Counted from the stretch's first letter, positions 53,301-61,810 are shown. The stretch: 64,000 nucleotides of DNA from Planctomycetota bacterium (GCA_024229395.1 JAAESM010000050.1:184043-248042), one strand, 5' to 3'. Numbers and translations: made by a program. Notes: a model not told the origin generated them from the letters alone.

Positions 53301-53950
53301 GTTTCGACCTTGGAGCGACCGGCGAAGCTGTAGAGGCACGCCTGCAAGACTTACCACGTCCGCCGGAAGTGTCGGTCTCCGTCGGTGGTCAGACCGATGA
53401 GATGGCGTCAGCCCTGAGCAGCTTGTTGTTCGCCTTGGGCCTGGCTGTGTTCCTGGTCTACGCGGTGATGGCTGCGCAGTTCGAGAGCTTGCTGCAACCA
53501 TTCTTGATTCTGTTCTCAGTACCGCTCGCCGCGGTCGGTGCCATCTGGGCGATGATCGTGACGAACACGCCGATTTCGGTAGTGGCCTTATTAGGTGCCG
53601 TGATTCTGGCGGGCATCGTGGTGAACAACGCGATCGTGTTAGTCGACCGAATCAACCGCAACCGCGAATCCGGCATGAGCGTTGACGATGCCATCCTAGA
53701 AGGTGCACGCACACGCTTGCGCCCAATCTTGATGACCACCACCACCACGGTGTTGGGCATGCTGCCGATGACCGGTTGGATTCCTTTCCTTGGCGGACAA
53801 CAGGGTGCGGAACTGCGCACGCCTATGGCTTTGGTGGTGATCAGCGGCCTGATTTCCTCCACCTTATTGACTTTGATCGTGATCCCGACTGGCTACCGCC
53901 TGTTGGCCAAGATCGATCGCAAGAAAGTGCCGGAGACCAGCAATGGATAA
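50366..53950 (+). CDS. RND efflux permease 1, with an enlarged TM6-TM7 region
   Basis: HAE1-type RND proton-driven exporter of 1194 residues, larger than AcrB (about 1050). The N-terminal helix and first porter loop are clear (KLPVDLLPPVNYPSLTVRTTYSGAAPEDVEE). The TM4 proton site is GIGMLVDNAIVVLE, with Asp-Asn rather than the Asp-Asp of AcrB. The C-terminal half repeats this with VVNNAIVLVDRIN and GARTRLRPILMTTTTTVLG. Between TM6 and TM7 (residues about 505-690) lie extra hydrophobic segments (LLIGLAIAGLAAGGALLAIIIPG, LFAYACFIPLAWLVIVPLTT, AIFAALLAVVWAICWIPAAL) not found in AcrB. It starts three bases after the adaptor stop and overlaps permease 2 by 8 bases. Confidence 0.93.
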   Translation: MSDSEQRSGIGGLFALGVKRPVGMGMIVAAAVVFGWISLQKLPVDLLPPVNYPSLTVRTTYSGAAPEDVEERVTERLEDMLSTVGHLVNISSSSRAEVSEILMEFEWGSNLPFLIQDVRERLDRVFLPNGVDKPLILRYDPSLDPGIRVALSGGSDLVRLRDIAESEVERQLEGLPGVAAVRVKGGLEDEVHVLIDPQRLALFKVSGEDIRTRLQEENLNVPGGKLEEGSVEYVVRTLNQFRSLEEIEALPIKTVNQTIVKLRDLATVKRANKDRDVIQRVGGEESVEIAVYREAGANIVAVAEEVRVKLFGKPVTMKRGPPKDGRPQAPPTHVASKLPSDVKLTLLSDQSTFIADAISEVNRAAIFGGIFAVLVCYFFLRRFGTTFIIGLAVPISIVATFGAMYSSGVSMNIMSLGGLALGIGMLVDNAIVVLESITRCREEGDSPHRAAIRGVSEVGSAVTASTLTTIAVFAPIIFVEGIAGQTFGDQALTVVASLLISLAVALFFIPGLAARIRLSDSDKGKSTWKKITGELFPHMRSGKFFRNTGLSKSKLLIGLAIAGLAAGGALLAIIIPGMDDEWIKPGTKIEGNWSPVPPEVRETIAAVKLFAYACFIPLAWLVIVPLTTLAARFAFDLFGVAFFYVRAIFAALLAVVWAICWIPAALINLVFRANEAIYPKVLKGAIRAPILVLLLAAAVAYGTFQAAGNMGRELLPEVLQGEFTAELFFPAGTPLTESDRIASSLERSIRKLDGVEETAITSGSDRDTVSTEETGPHTSRISIRLNTSGKDPHALELNAEERIRTLLGKEPALARYNLRRPTLLALNAPLEVDIIGDNLATIGKVARDAEDALSDIPGLVDVRSSLRRGNPEVRITPDREKLARHNLTAAQVANRLRLAVEGETASTFPGRDERIDIRVRADTNALKHIEQLKDLPVNPDADHPLPLSAVADFEIQDGPSDIRHIRGRRAAVLSASLSGFDLGATGEAVEARLQDLPRPPEVSVSVGGQTDEMASALSSLLFALGLAVFLVYAVMAAQFESLLQPFLILFSVPLAAVGAIWAMIVTNTPISVVALLGAVILAGIVVNNAIVLVDRINRNRESGMSVDDAILEGARTRLRPILMTTTTTVLGMLPMTGWIPFLGGQQGAELRTPMALVVISGLISSTLLTLIVIPTGYRLLAKIDRKKVPETSNG

Positions 53951-56900
53951 TACTCACGAGCATCGCGAGAACTCGACCCTGGTGCGCTTCTTCCGCACCC
54001 TGGTGCAGCACCCGATTGGGGTGCTGATGATCTCGATCGCGTTGCTCGGCATGAGCTTCATCGCGGCCAAACGGATCCCGCTGGAGTTGGTCCCCTCCGG
54101 TATGACCAACTCCTCGATCTCGATCAACGCTGCTTGGGATGGCGCCAACCCCAGTGAGTTGGAACAGAAGGTCTTGAAGCCTTTGGAGAAGGAGCTGCGC
54201 ACGCTTCCAAACCTGGAAGAGATCATCGCTTGGGCGTCGGACGGTTCGGTCGGATTCAATCTCGACTTCCCTGGCAACCTGGACATGGACTTGGTCTATG
54301 CCGAGGTCGCCGACCGCGTCGAACGGGCGCGACCATTGCTGCCCACCGAGGTCGACCGAATCAATGTCCGCAAGGAAAGCATGGACCAGATTCCGGTCAT
54401 GTTCGCCGGCGTGCAATACCCCGGCATGGACAGCACCGTGGCGCAGGACCTGATCTCCAATGTGATGGTCAAGCGCGTCGAAGCGATCGATGGCGTAGCG
54501 AGTGCTTCGTCGATGGGATTGACGCCCTTGTCGATCCGCATCTGGTTGGATGAGGAACGCACCTTCGCCAACCGCGTCGACATTGGAGCTTTGGTGCGAC
54601 GCCTGCAGAGCGACAATATCTCTGCCCCGGTCGGCGACTTGGATGATTCTGGTGCGCGCACCATCATTCGTGTGGACTCACGCTTCAAGACCCTTGAAGA
54701 TATCGAGAACTTCCCGGTACGGCCGGGCCTGTTGATCAAGGACATCGGTCGTGTTGAGCAGGTGCGCAGCGCACCGGAGTTCTTCTTCCGTTTTGATGGC
54801 GTCTATGCCACTACCTTGCAGATCACCAAGGAAAGCTCGACCAATACTTTCGACCTATGCGAGAAGTTGCGCATCGCTTTCGAAGAGGAGTTCCCGGCAG
54901 ATCCGGTGCTCGGGCGTTTCGATTACCTGATCTACTTCAACCAGGGTGAGATGATCGGCGCAAGCATCGAGAACCTGGTCGATGATTCGCTATTGGGCGG
55001 CGGCATCGCCTGTATCGTGCTGTTCCTATTCCTGCGACGTTTCTCCTATACGCTGCTGATCACGCTGTCGATTCCGTTTGCGGTATTGATCGCTTTGAGC
55101 TTCCTTTACTTCAGCGGCCGCAGTCTCAACCTGATGTCGATGATGGGCATCACCATCTCCATCGGCATGCTGGTCGACAACTCGGTTGTGATCGTGGAGA
55201 GCATCTTCAAGCGTCGCGAGACCGGTGCTTCCACCAACGACTCCATCAGCCGTGGACCAGCCGAAGTCATGCTGGCGATCGTCACCGCCACACTGACCAC
55301 GGTGGTGGTGTTCCTGCCGCTGATGTTCCTGACCGAAGACCGCACCCAGCGCGTGGTCGCCGGCGCCATCGGCATGCCGCTGATCGTGGCCTTGCTGTCA
55401 GCACTGGTGTTGTCGATCGTGATGGTGCCTGTGGCCGCACGCTTCCTTCAACATAAAGGCAAGCGCGGCAAGAAAGATGCCAAGAACGCCGGCCATATGC
55501 CGGACTGGATGACCAGGCCATTATTGGCGACGGTGAACTGGTCGATTCACCATCGTTTCCGTGCGATCCTGTTCTGCGCGTTGATCCTCATGTCAAGCTC
55601 CATCGCCAAGGCGGGGCGTGCTGCAGCAGGTAGCGGTGGTGACGGCGACGGTCAGATCGAAGTCAGTTTCGACTTCACCGAAGGCACCACCCTGTTGAAC
55701 GGTGATGAAGAAGTGAAGCTGATGGAAGAGGCCGCGATCGGTTCGGCCGAGTTCAAGCAACGCTTCCCCTACGTGGCTTCCGGTTTGTGGTTCAACAAGA
55801 CTATGGGCCAGATCATGATCTGGCCAGAGCGCCCACTGAAGGTCCAAGAGAGTGAAGAGCTCATGGATTACATGAAGGAGAAGCTGCCGAAGCGCGCACG
55901 CGTCAAATACCGCTTTGAGAAGGAGTTCAACCAAGGGGCCAGCAACGACGTCGAATGGACGCGCATCCGCGTCGAAGGTGAGGACAGCCAAACCGTGCAG
56001 CGCATCATCGATGACATTCGAATCGCCGGGGCCAGCAGCAAGGACTTCACCGAAGTCAGCAAGGAGCGCAGTAAGGACCGCGAGATCCTGGTTAGCATGG
56101 ACCGCGACCGCATGAGCCGTTTGGGCATCAACAGCAGCAGCGTGATTGGCAATATCGAATGGACCATGCGCGGCTTCATGGTTTCACGTTTCGAGACTCC
56201 GAACTTGGATTTACCCCTAATCATCGAGCATGACAAACTGGTCAACCCAAACCGTTCCAAGCTCGAGGAGATGGTCATCGCCACCGCCAACAATCTGGTG
56301 CCGCTCTCGACCTTCGCCGAGTTCACCAATTCGCGCTCGCGCAGTGGAATCTTCCGTCGCGATGGCAAGCTGTCGGATTCCGTTGGCCTGAAGGCCAAGA
56401 GCAAGGATGTCAAAGAAGCCTATGTCGCAGCAGCACGCTTGATGGAAGACATTGATATCCCCGAGGGGTATCGCTGGACTCAAGACGGTGGTTGGCAGAA
56501 AGCGGAAAGCGATATGCAGGAGTTGATGTACGCATTGCTGCTTGCCGTCGGCCTGGTGTTCCTGTTGATGGGCTTGCTGTTCAACTCGGTGGTGTTGCCG
56601 ATTTCCGCGCTCACCACCATCGCCTTCGCCATCCTTGGCGCCGACTGGGCCTTCTTCATGATGAACACTGCAGTCGGCCCGATGGAGTTCATTGGCATGA
56701 TCGTTTTGGCTGGCGTGGTGGTCAACAACGGCATCGTTCTGATCGACCGAATCCTGCAATTTGAGCGCAGCGGCATGGCGGTCAATGATGCCATCCTCGC
56801 GGCCGTGCGCGACCGCATGCGCCCAGTCTTCATGACCGCGCTGACCACGGTCTGCGGCCTGCTGCCGATTGCGCTGTCGGAGCCGACCGGCAACGGTTTC

Positions 56901-57101
56901 TCCTTCCAAGGATTGGCCATCGGTATCGTCGGCGGCATCACCGTCGCCACCTTCTTCACGCTGACAGTCGTACCGCTGTCCTTCTCATTATTGCGCGACC
57001 TCGGCCACCTGTTCGCCAACGCCTTCATGGGCCGGCCACTGCCGTGGGCCTTGCGTGAGGACACCCCGCAAAGCGACACCACGCCGAAACCGAATTCCTG
57101 A
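53943..57101 (+). CDS. RND efflux permease 2
   Basis: Second RND exporter of 1052 residues, overlapping the first by 8 bases. The first porter domain (KRIPLELVPSGMTNSSISINAAWDGANPSELEQKVLKPLEKEL) and TM4 motif (ISIGMLVDNSVVIVESIFKRRE) are typical. VVNNGIVLIDRILQF corresponds to the TM10 site. TM7 is short and followed by a Gly-rich AGSGGDGDGQ linker. The adaptor plus two different permeases suggests a heteromeric pump like MdtABC, where the two permeases form mixed trimers. No outer-membrane TolC-like gene is in the window, so the channel is encoded elsewhere. Confidence 0.93.
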   Translation: MDNTHEHRENSTLVRFFRTLVQHPIGVLMISIALLGMSFIAAKRIPLELVPSGMTNSSISINAAWDGANPSELEQKVLKPLEKELRTLPNLEEIIAWASDGSVGFNLDFPGNLDMDLVYAEVADRVERARPLLPTEVDRINVRKESMDQIPVMFAGVQYPGMDSTVAQDLISNVMVKRVEAIDGVASASSMGLTPLSIRIWLDEERTFANRVDIGALVRRLQSDNISAPVGDLDDSGARTIIRVDSRFKTLEDIENFPVRPGLLIKDIGRVEQVRSAPEFFFRFDGVYATTLQITKESSTNTFDLCEKLRIAFEEEFPADPVLGRFDYLIYFNQGEMIGASIENLVDDSLLGGGIACIVLFLFLRRFSYTLLITLSIPFAVLIALSFLYFSGRSLNLMSMMGITISIGMLVDNSVVIVESIFKRRETGASTNDSISRGPAEVMLAIVTATLTTVVVFLPLMFLTEDRTQRVVAGAIGMPLIVALLSALVLSIVMVPVAARFLQHKGKRGKKDAKNAGHMPDWMTRPLLATVNWSIHHRFRAILFCALILMSSSIAKAGRAAAGSGGDGDGQIEVSFDFTEGTTLLNGDEEVKLMEEAAIGSAEFKQRFPYVASGLWFNKTMGQIMIWPERPLKVQESEELMDYMKEKLPKRARVKYRFEKEFNQGASNDVEWTRIRVEGEDSQTVQRIIDDIRIAGASSKDFTEVSKERSKDREILVSMDRDRMSRLGINSSSVIGNIEWTMRGFMVSRFETPNLDLPLIIEHDKLVNPNRSKLEEMVIATANNLVPLSTFAEFTNSRSRSGIFRRDGKLSDSVGLKAKSKDVKEAYVAAARLMEDIDIPEGYRWTQDGGWQKAESDMQELMYALLLAVGLVFLLMGLLFNSVVLPISALTTIAFAILGADWAFFMMNTAVGPMEFIGMIVLAGVVVNNGIVLIDRILQFERSGMAVNDAILAAVRDRMRPVFMTALTTVCGLLPIALSEPTGNGFSFQGLAIGIVGGITVATFFTLTVVPLSFSLLRDLGHLFANAFMGRPLPWALREDTPQSDTTPKPNS

Positions 57102-57135
57102 GCCCTCCGGCCATGGCGTAACGCTGGCAATGCCG

Positions 57136-57141
57136 TACAAT
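57136..57141 (+). promoter_or_regulatory. Predicted -10 element of ribH-nusB
   Basis: TACAAT in CCGTACAATATGCGG, 16 bases before the ribH ATG. The predicted leader is about ten bases. No good -35 is visible. There is no FMN-riboswitch-sized leader here. Confidence 0.35.
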
Positions 57142-57157
57142 ATGCGGCTAACCAGTC

Positions 57158-57676
57158 ATGGCGACGTTCCTTGAAGGCATTCCGACTCTCACTACCGGCC
57201 GCTACGCGGTCGTAGTTGCACGTTTTAACTCCGACATCACCGAGTCCCTGCTTGATGGCTGTCTGCACGCTTTCGAGCGCGCCGGCATCCCAACCAGCAA
57301 CGTCGATGTCGCCCGGGTTCCCGGAGCCTTTGAGCTACCCCTGGCTTGTGAACGCCTTGCTGCCAGCGGCCGCTATCGCGCCGTGATTGCACTTGGCTGT
57401 GTCATCCGCGGCGGCACTCCGCACTTCGATTATGTCTGTGGCGAAACCAGTCGCGGCATCATGGATGTTGCACTACTTCATAAGCTTCCAGTGATGATGG
57501 GCGTGTTGACTTGTGACACCCTTGAGCAAGCTCAGTTCCGCGCCGACCGCGACGTACTCACCGGCAGCAATCAAGCCGCCGACGACCGCACCGAAAAGAT
57601 TACTCCACGCTCGAATAAGGGCGCGGAAGCTGCTGAAGCCGCCTTGGAGATGGTGGCCTTGCTGGACAAGATTTGA
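57158..57676 (+). CDS. ribH: 6,7-dimethyl-8-ribityllumazine synthase
   Basis: Penultimate enzyme of riboflavin synthesis; joins aminoribitylamino-uracil with dihydroxybutanone phosphate, often as a 60-mer shell or a pentamer. Motifs RFNSDITESLLDGC, VPGAFELPLACERLA, LGCVIRGGTPHFDYVCGET and GVLTCDTLEQAQFRAD are the family blocks. 172 residues with a short extra tail (SNKGAEAAEAALEMVALLDKI), which is usual. nusB follows 13 bases later, the common ribH-nusB order. Confidence 0.96.
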   Translation: MATFLEGIPTLTTGRYAVVVARFNSDITESLLDGCLHAFERAGIPTSNVDVARVPGAFELPLACERLAASGRYRAVIALGCVIRGGTPHFDYVCGETSRGIMDVALLHKLPVMMGVLTCDTLEQAQFRADRDVLTGSNQAADDRTEKITPRSNKGAEAAEAALEMVALLDKI

Positions 57677-57689
57677 ACCCCTCAGAATC

Positions 57690-58298
57690 ATGGCTGTACC
57701 TCTTCGTCGTCGAACCCGCGCCCGCGAGCTGGCGCTGCAGTTCCTTTATATGTTGGAGCTGAGTGGCAACGATGCCATGGAAGAGCTCATCCCCTTCGTG
57801 GAGCACCACACCAAGGGCAGTCGCGATACCAAAGGTCGCGGCGAGGTCGCTGAGTTCACCTTGGCTCTAGCCCGCGGCGTGGTCGAGAACCGCGAGGAAA
57901 TCGACACCTGGATCGAAGCCATCGCACGCAACTGGCGCCTCGACCGCATGGCGCATCTGGACCGCAACATCCTGCGCATCGCGATCTTCGAGTTGGTCTT
58001 CCAGGCCGATACGCCATACAAGGTGGTCATCAACGAAGCGATCGACATCGCCAAACGTTTCTCCACCTCGCAGTCGGGCAGTTTCGTCAACGGCATCCTC
58101 GACCGCGCACGCATCCTGATCGAAGAATCGCGTGCTAATAACGAGGGCCACCCGGTTCCACCGAAGAACGCCGCGATGAAATCGATGCCAGTGCCTGCCC
58201 CGCGCGGCCCCATCGAACCCGAGAGCGACGGTTTCACCTCGGTATCCAGCTTCAATCCGCCCGTACCGCGTGGGCGTAACAGCCGCCACGAAGACTAG
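57690..58298 (+). CDS. nusB: Transcription antitermination factor NusB
   Basis: Binds boxA RNA and S10 to help rRNA transcription antitermination. The all-helical family sequence is seen in RRRTRARELALQFLYMLELSGNDAMEE, ARNWRLDRMAHLDRNILRIAIFELVF and KVVINEAIDIAKRFSTSQSGSFVNGILDRA. The ORF track begins at 57513 inside ribH; the ATG at 57690 (MAVPLRRRTRARE) gives 202 residues, about 50 longer than E. coli NusB because of a Pro/Ser-rich C-terminal tail (VPAPRGPIEPESDGFTSVSSFNPP), which is probably disordered. ftsY follows 20 bases later. Confidence 0.95.
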   Translation: MAVPLRRRTRARELALQFLYMLELSGNDAMEELIPFVEHHTKGSRDTKGRGEVAEFTLALARGVVENREEIDTWIEAIARNWRLDRMAHLDRNILRIAIFELVFQADTPYKVVINEAIDIAKRFSTSQSGSFVNGILDRARILIEESRANNEGHPVPPKNAAMKSMPVPAPRGPIEPESDGFTSVSSFNPPVPRGRNSRHED

Positions 58299-58318
58299 AC
58301 CACCAAGATTCAGCAGAC

Positions 58319-59248
58319 ATGGTTTTCTCGAGATTCCGTAAGGGCTTGACCCGCACCCGTAATCGCATCTCCAATGCGATGCGCCGTCTTGGCGGAGACA
58401 CCAGTGCCGCTGACACCATTGAGGCGCTCGAAGAAGTACTCTACACGGCCGACGTCGGCCCGCTAGCCACCGAGCTACTCGAAGAAGCCGAAGGCCAGCT
58501 GAAGAAAGGCAATCTTGCCAAGGCTGGTGAAATGCCGACTTGGTTGCGCGGCCGCCTGCTCGATGTGTGCAAAGGCCCTGAAGGTGAGCCACTGCCGATG
58601 GAAGCGATTGATGGCCCGTGCGTGGTGCTGGTTGTTGGCGTGAATGGTTCGGGCAAGACCACCTCAATCGCCAAGCTGATTCATTGGTTGCGCGGTCAGA
58701 ATAAGTCGGTGCTGGTCGCCGCTTGCGACACCTTCCGCGCTGCCGCGGTCGAGCAACTGAGCATTTGGTGCGAGCGCACCGGCGTGGAAGTAATCAAGGG
58801 CCAGCAAGGCGCCGATCCTGCTGCCATCGCCCACGACGCCGCCGCCGCCGCCAAAGCACGTAATGTCGATGTGCTTTTAGTCGACACTGCCGGTCGTCTG
58901 CACACGCAGAAGAACTTAATGGCCGAGTTAGAGAAAGTCTCGCGTGTGATTGGGCGTCAGATTGATGGAGCCCCCCATCACACCGTGCTAGTTCTCGATG
59001 CAACCACCGGCCAAAACGCCGTCCAACAAGCTCGCCAGTTCGGCGAGACCGTGCCGCTGACCGGCGTCTTCCTGACCAAGCTGGATGGCACCGCAAAGGG
59101 TGGCGCCACCTTGTCGATTGGCCACCAACTCGGCCTGCCGGTACTTTTCGTCGGCCTCGGCGAAGGCATGGATGACATCGAAGTCTTCGAACCAGAAGAG
59201 TTCCTCGATGCGATCCTGGAGCCGCGCAGTGCGGAGGCAGAGGCCTGA
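58319..59248 (+). CDS. ftsY: Signal recognition particle receptor FtsY
   Basis: SRP-GTPase that receives ribosome-nascent-chain-SRP complexes at the membrane. The N-domain helices (NAMRRLGGDTSAADTIEALEEVL) are followed by the G domain: P-loop VGVNGSGKTTSIAKL (about residue 105), CDTFRAAAVEQL, LLVDTAGRLHTQKNLMAEL and FLTKLDGTAKGG. At 309 residues it lacks the long acidic A domain of E. coli FtsY, as in many bacteria; it begins with a short basic segment (MVFSRFRKGLTRTRN) that could bind membrane lipids. Confidence 0.97.
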   Translation: MVFSRFRKGLTRTRNRISNAMRRLGGDTSAADTIEALEEVLYTADVGPLATELLEEAEGQLKKGNLAKAGEMPTWLRGRLLDVCKGPEGEPLPMEAIDGPCVVLVVGVNGSGKTTSIAKLIHWLRGQNKSVLVAACDTFRAAAVEQLSIWCERTGVEVIKGQQGADPAAIAHDAAAAAKARNVDVLLVDTAGRLHTQKNLMAELEKVSRVIGRQIDGAPHHTVLVLDATTGQNAVQQARQFGETVPLTGVFLTKLDGTAKGGATLSIGHQLGLPVLFVGLGEGMDDIEVFEPEEFLDAILEPRSAEAEA

Positions 59249-59289
59249 AGGCCCAGCTGAGGTTTCCTGAGTTAGCGGCTGCAGCTTGT

Positions 59290-61170
59290 GTGCTGGTTCC
59301 GCTATGGAGTTATTCCAACTGGCGTTTGGATGAACCGCGTGCCGACGGCGCCATGTTCTCCTTGCTGGTGTTGTTGTTCGCCGCCTTCACCTTGTGGAAG
59401 CAGCGCCGCCTGGAATTGGTGGCCGGCTCTAAGTTCTTCGGTGCTGCGCTACTGTGCGGCCTGATTCCATTGATGATCCTGTCGGGTAATCCCAGCGGCT
59501 GGGCACCTGCTCTTGGCGGACTGGCCGACCGCGCACCTCTGCTGAGCGCGTGGATCTTTGCTTGTGCGATAGCCAGCTGGCGCGAGTTCGATAAAGCCAG
59601 GCTGCTGCAAGCCGTGTTGGTAGTCGGTGCACTGGCTTCGCTCTACGCGTTGCCGCAAGCTTTCGGCTGGGTTCCGCCTGGCTGGGAGGCCATTACTGTC
59701 CGCCCGTCCTTCCCCTATGCCGGCATCATTCATGCGGTGGAAGTGGTGGTTCCAATGCTGCTGCTGGCTTTAGCCGCCCTACCCACCCTGCCGCAAGCAC
59801 CGCGCCTGTGGTTGCTGGTGGTCGCACCGCTGGCCATCCACGCTGGCGTAATCGGCTCCAACGCCGGACGCCTCGGTCTGATCGCCGGCGCCCTGCTGCT
59901 ATTGCGCGCTATCCCCGCCCGTCGCGCCGGCACCGCCATCGCGCTGGTCTTGGTACTGATCGGAGAACTGTGTCGTGCCCTCTTTGGCGGCGGCCAAAAC
60001 ACCGGCGACGTACTCCCGCAAGGCGAGTCCATCCGTCCCAGCCTCTATGCCGATACTTTGGTGCATTCGGCAACCCATCCGCTGGGTATCGGCATCGGAC
60101 GCTTTCAGAGTGACTTCCCAGAGTGGCGTTCGGAAGAGACCGCGCGCCTGCTGTCCAGGGATTGGACTCTGCATGAGCACCGCACGCCAAAGACCGCTCA
60201 CAGCGAACCGCTGATGACCCTGGTCGAACTCGGATGGGCAGGCTCCCTGCTGCTTGTCGGTGGCCTGTGGCTGCTGTGGCGTCAACGTCGGCTGGCCACC
60301 AGCCAACATGTCCTCTTCGACACTACGCCGGCGTGGATCGCGTTGTTGATCTCAGCGGCGGTGCGTTCGCCCTTCACCGACAACCCCGCCGCCCTTGGTC
60401 TTGCAGCACTGCTGATGGGCCTCGACATTCGCGCCGCCTTGGCCAGCCAACCTACCGCCTCGGCAAAGGCTGCGCAGCCAGCTTGGCGCAGCGCCCTGCC
60501 AACAGTAGTGGTGATGGTCGCAGCCCTTGTCACCGTGCGCCCGGCCTGGGCACAACTCCGCGGCGAACAACTGGTCGCCCAAGCCGCTCAAGACGAAGGG
60601 CACTTCGCCGAGCACATGATCGCCGCCACCGAGGCGCGGCCATGGGACACCCAAGCTTGGGTCTTGTTGGGCAGCTATTACTACGCCAGACAAGAGTGGG
60701 AATGGGCGCGTGACTGCTTCTATGAAGCCATCTGGTACGACGCCACCAACCTGTCGGCAATCACTGCCTTGATGCGCGTCGAGATGCAAGCCGCCGACGG
60801 CACCGAAGCCAATCTCGTGGCTCTGATGGCGCGCGCCGAACAATTCGCGCCGAAGCACCCTTCGGTCATCGAAGCACGCATTGCCTGGCTAACCGCACAC
60901 CAGGAGCGTTTCCAAGTCGAGGCGGCGCGCCGAGTACAAACGGGTGCGCGCGATGCAGGTTTGTGGTGGGCAGCTTCCTTCCTGGCAGAGGCACAAATCG
61001 CTGCTGCGGAAGGGCGTCGCGATGACGCTTCCAAGGCTTTGTACCGCGCTTCGGTGTGGGCGCCAAGTCACAAAGCGTTGGTGGAGCGCACCGCGCGCAA
61101 GGAAGAGATTGATCAGCAGACCATCGGCAAGCTGACACGCGAGATCTTCCCGACTTGGCCACGTTTGTAG
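59290..61170 (+). CDS. O-antigen ligase-like polytopic membrane protein with C-terminal TPR-like region
   Basis: About 626 residues. Many hydrophobic helices are followed by blocks resembling the Wzy/O-antigen ligase (PF04932-type) family, such as GSNAGRLGLIAGALLLLRAIP and RTPKTAHSEPLMTLVELGWAGSLLLVGGLWLLW. The cytoplasmic/periplasmic tail after residue about 430 is TPR-like (AHMIAATEARPWDTQAWVLLGSYYYARQEWEWARDCFYEAIWYDATN). Such proteins polymerise or ligate surface glycans, or glycosylate proteins. The GTG at 59290 is the ORF-track start; the frame is open to a CTG at 59245 (KAQLRFPELAAAACVLV), overlapping the ftsY stop and giving a fuller first helix, so the true start is uncertain. The substrate is unknown. 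Confidence 0.7.
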   Translation: MLVPLWSYSNWRLDEPRADGAMFSLLVLLFAAFTLWKQRRLELVAGSKFFGAALLCGLIPLMILSGNPSGWAPALGGLADRAPLLSAWIFACAIASWREFDKARLLQAVLVVGALASLYALPQAFGWVPPGWEAITVRPSFPYAGIIHAVEVVVPMLLLALAALPTLPQAPRLWLLVVAPLAIHAGVIGSNAGRLGLIAGALLLLRAIPARRAGTAIALVLVLIGELCRALFGGGQNTGDVLPQGESIRPSLYADTLVHSATHPLGIGIGRFQSDFPEWRSEETARLLSRDWTLHEHRTPKTAHSEPLMTLVELGWAGSLLLVGGLWLLWRQRRLATSQHVLFDTTPAWIALLISAAVRSPFTDNPAALGLAALLMGLDIRAALASQPTASAKAAQPAWRSALPTVVVMVAALVTVRPAWAQLRGEQLVAQAAQDEGHFAEHMIAATEARPWDTQAWVLLGSYYYARQEWEWARDCFYEAIWYDATNLSAITALMRVEMQAADGTEANLVALMARAEQFAPKHPSVIEARIAWLTAHQERFQVEAARRVQTGARDAGLWWAASFLAEAQIAAAEGRRDDASKALYRASVWAPSHKALVERTARKEEIDQQTIGKLTREIFPTWPRL

Positions 61171-61190
61171 GTCGCACGGGTCTTTCGTCC

Positions 61191-61207
61191 CGATGCCGCA
61201 GGCATCG
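61191..61207. repeat. Short REP-like inverted repeat
   Basis: CGATGCC-GCA-GGCATCG is a perfect 7-base-pair stem just after the ligase-like gene, next to ACGGG-TCTTTCGT-CCCG (61176-61192). The GTAGG lead and pairing resemble REP elements of other bacteria, and a second GTAGG occurs at about 61251. Only one copy of the hairpin was noticed in this window, so family status is unproven; it may simply be a weak terminator. Confidence 0.35.
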
Positions 61208-61285
61208 TCCAGTGGCCACGCCTGAAACCTCCCAGTGCCCATGCCTGTAAGGTAGGAGCATGCTGTTCCCCCACCTTGAATCCGC

Positions 61286-61741
61286 GTGATCACATGCCGA
61301 CCACAGGGATTCCTGGCGAGCGGGTTCTTCCTGGAGGGTGACGGTTGGCGCGCTGCGTTGAATATCCGTTGGTTGACCGAGCAAGGCTCCATCCAACTCG
61401 GAGACCAGGACTTCGAGACTCGCAAGCATGGCCCAATGAGTGGCCATTGGAGCCTGAAGCTCGGAGGCAAGGAATATGCGTCGGGCAAGAAGCCGTCGCC
61501 CTTCACTAGGACGGTAGTGATTTCCAGCCCCATGGGTGAGCTGCGCCTGGTGGCAGAGACCATCTTTACACGGGGTTTTCAGCTCGAAGCCAGCGGCAAA
61601 GTCATCGCGCGTATGCAGCCAAACCATGTCTTCACTCGACATGCCAAGATCAAGTTGGAGAGCGCGGATATGGACTTGCCAACCCTCTGCTTCGCCTTCT
61701 GGCTGGTGCTGATCTCGTGGCGACGTTCCCACGGGGCCTAG
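61286..61741 (+). CDS. Small protein of unknown function with a C-terminal membrane segment
   Basis: 151 residues from a GTG start. The body is beta-rich and basic (SGHWSLKLGGKEYASGKKPSPFTRTVVISSPMGELRLVAETIFTRGFQLEASGKVIARMQP), followed by one hydrophobic segment (LPTLCFAFWLVLISWRR). This layout, short phi-rich strands then a terminal helix and WRR, recalls small conserved hypothetical membrane proteins in other bacteria, from memory only. No function is known to me. The minus-strand ORF here (60866-61816) spans several genes and is a shadow. Reality is likely because of the coherent protein-like sequence, but the start is uncertain. Confidence 0.55.
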   Translation: MITCRPQGFLASGFFLEGDGWRAALNIRWLTEQGSIQLGDQDFETRKHGPMSGHWSLKLGGKEYASGKKPSPFTRTVVISSPMGELRLVAETIFTRGFQLEASGKVIARMQPNHVFTRHAKIKLESADMDLPTLCFAFWLVLISWRRSHGA

Positions 61742-61810
61742 CCCTGGCAGCCCTCCAACCCCAGCTCGCTGCAGCCTAGGTTGGTGCCAGCAACACCGTT
61801 TTTTCGCGGC

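Noticed and set aside
57102-57157. FMN riboswitch before ribH
   Set aside because: The gap is only 56 bases and lacks the RFN element's conserved stems.
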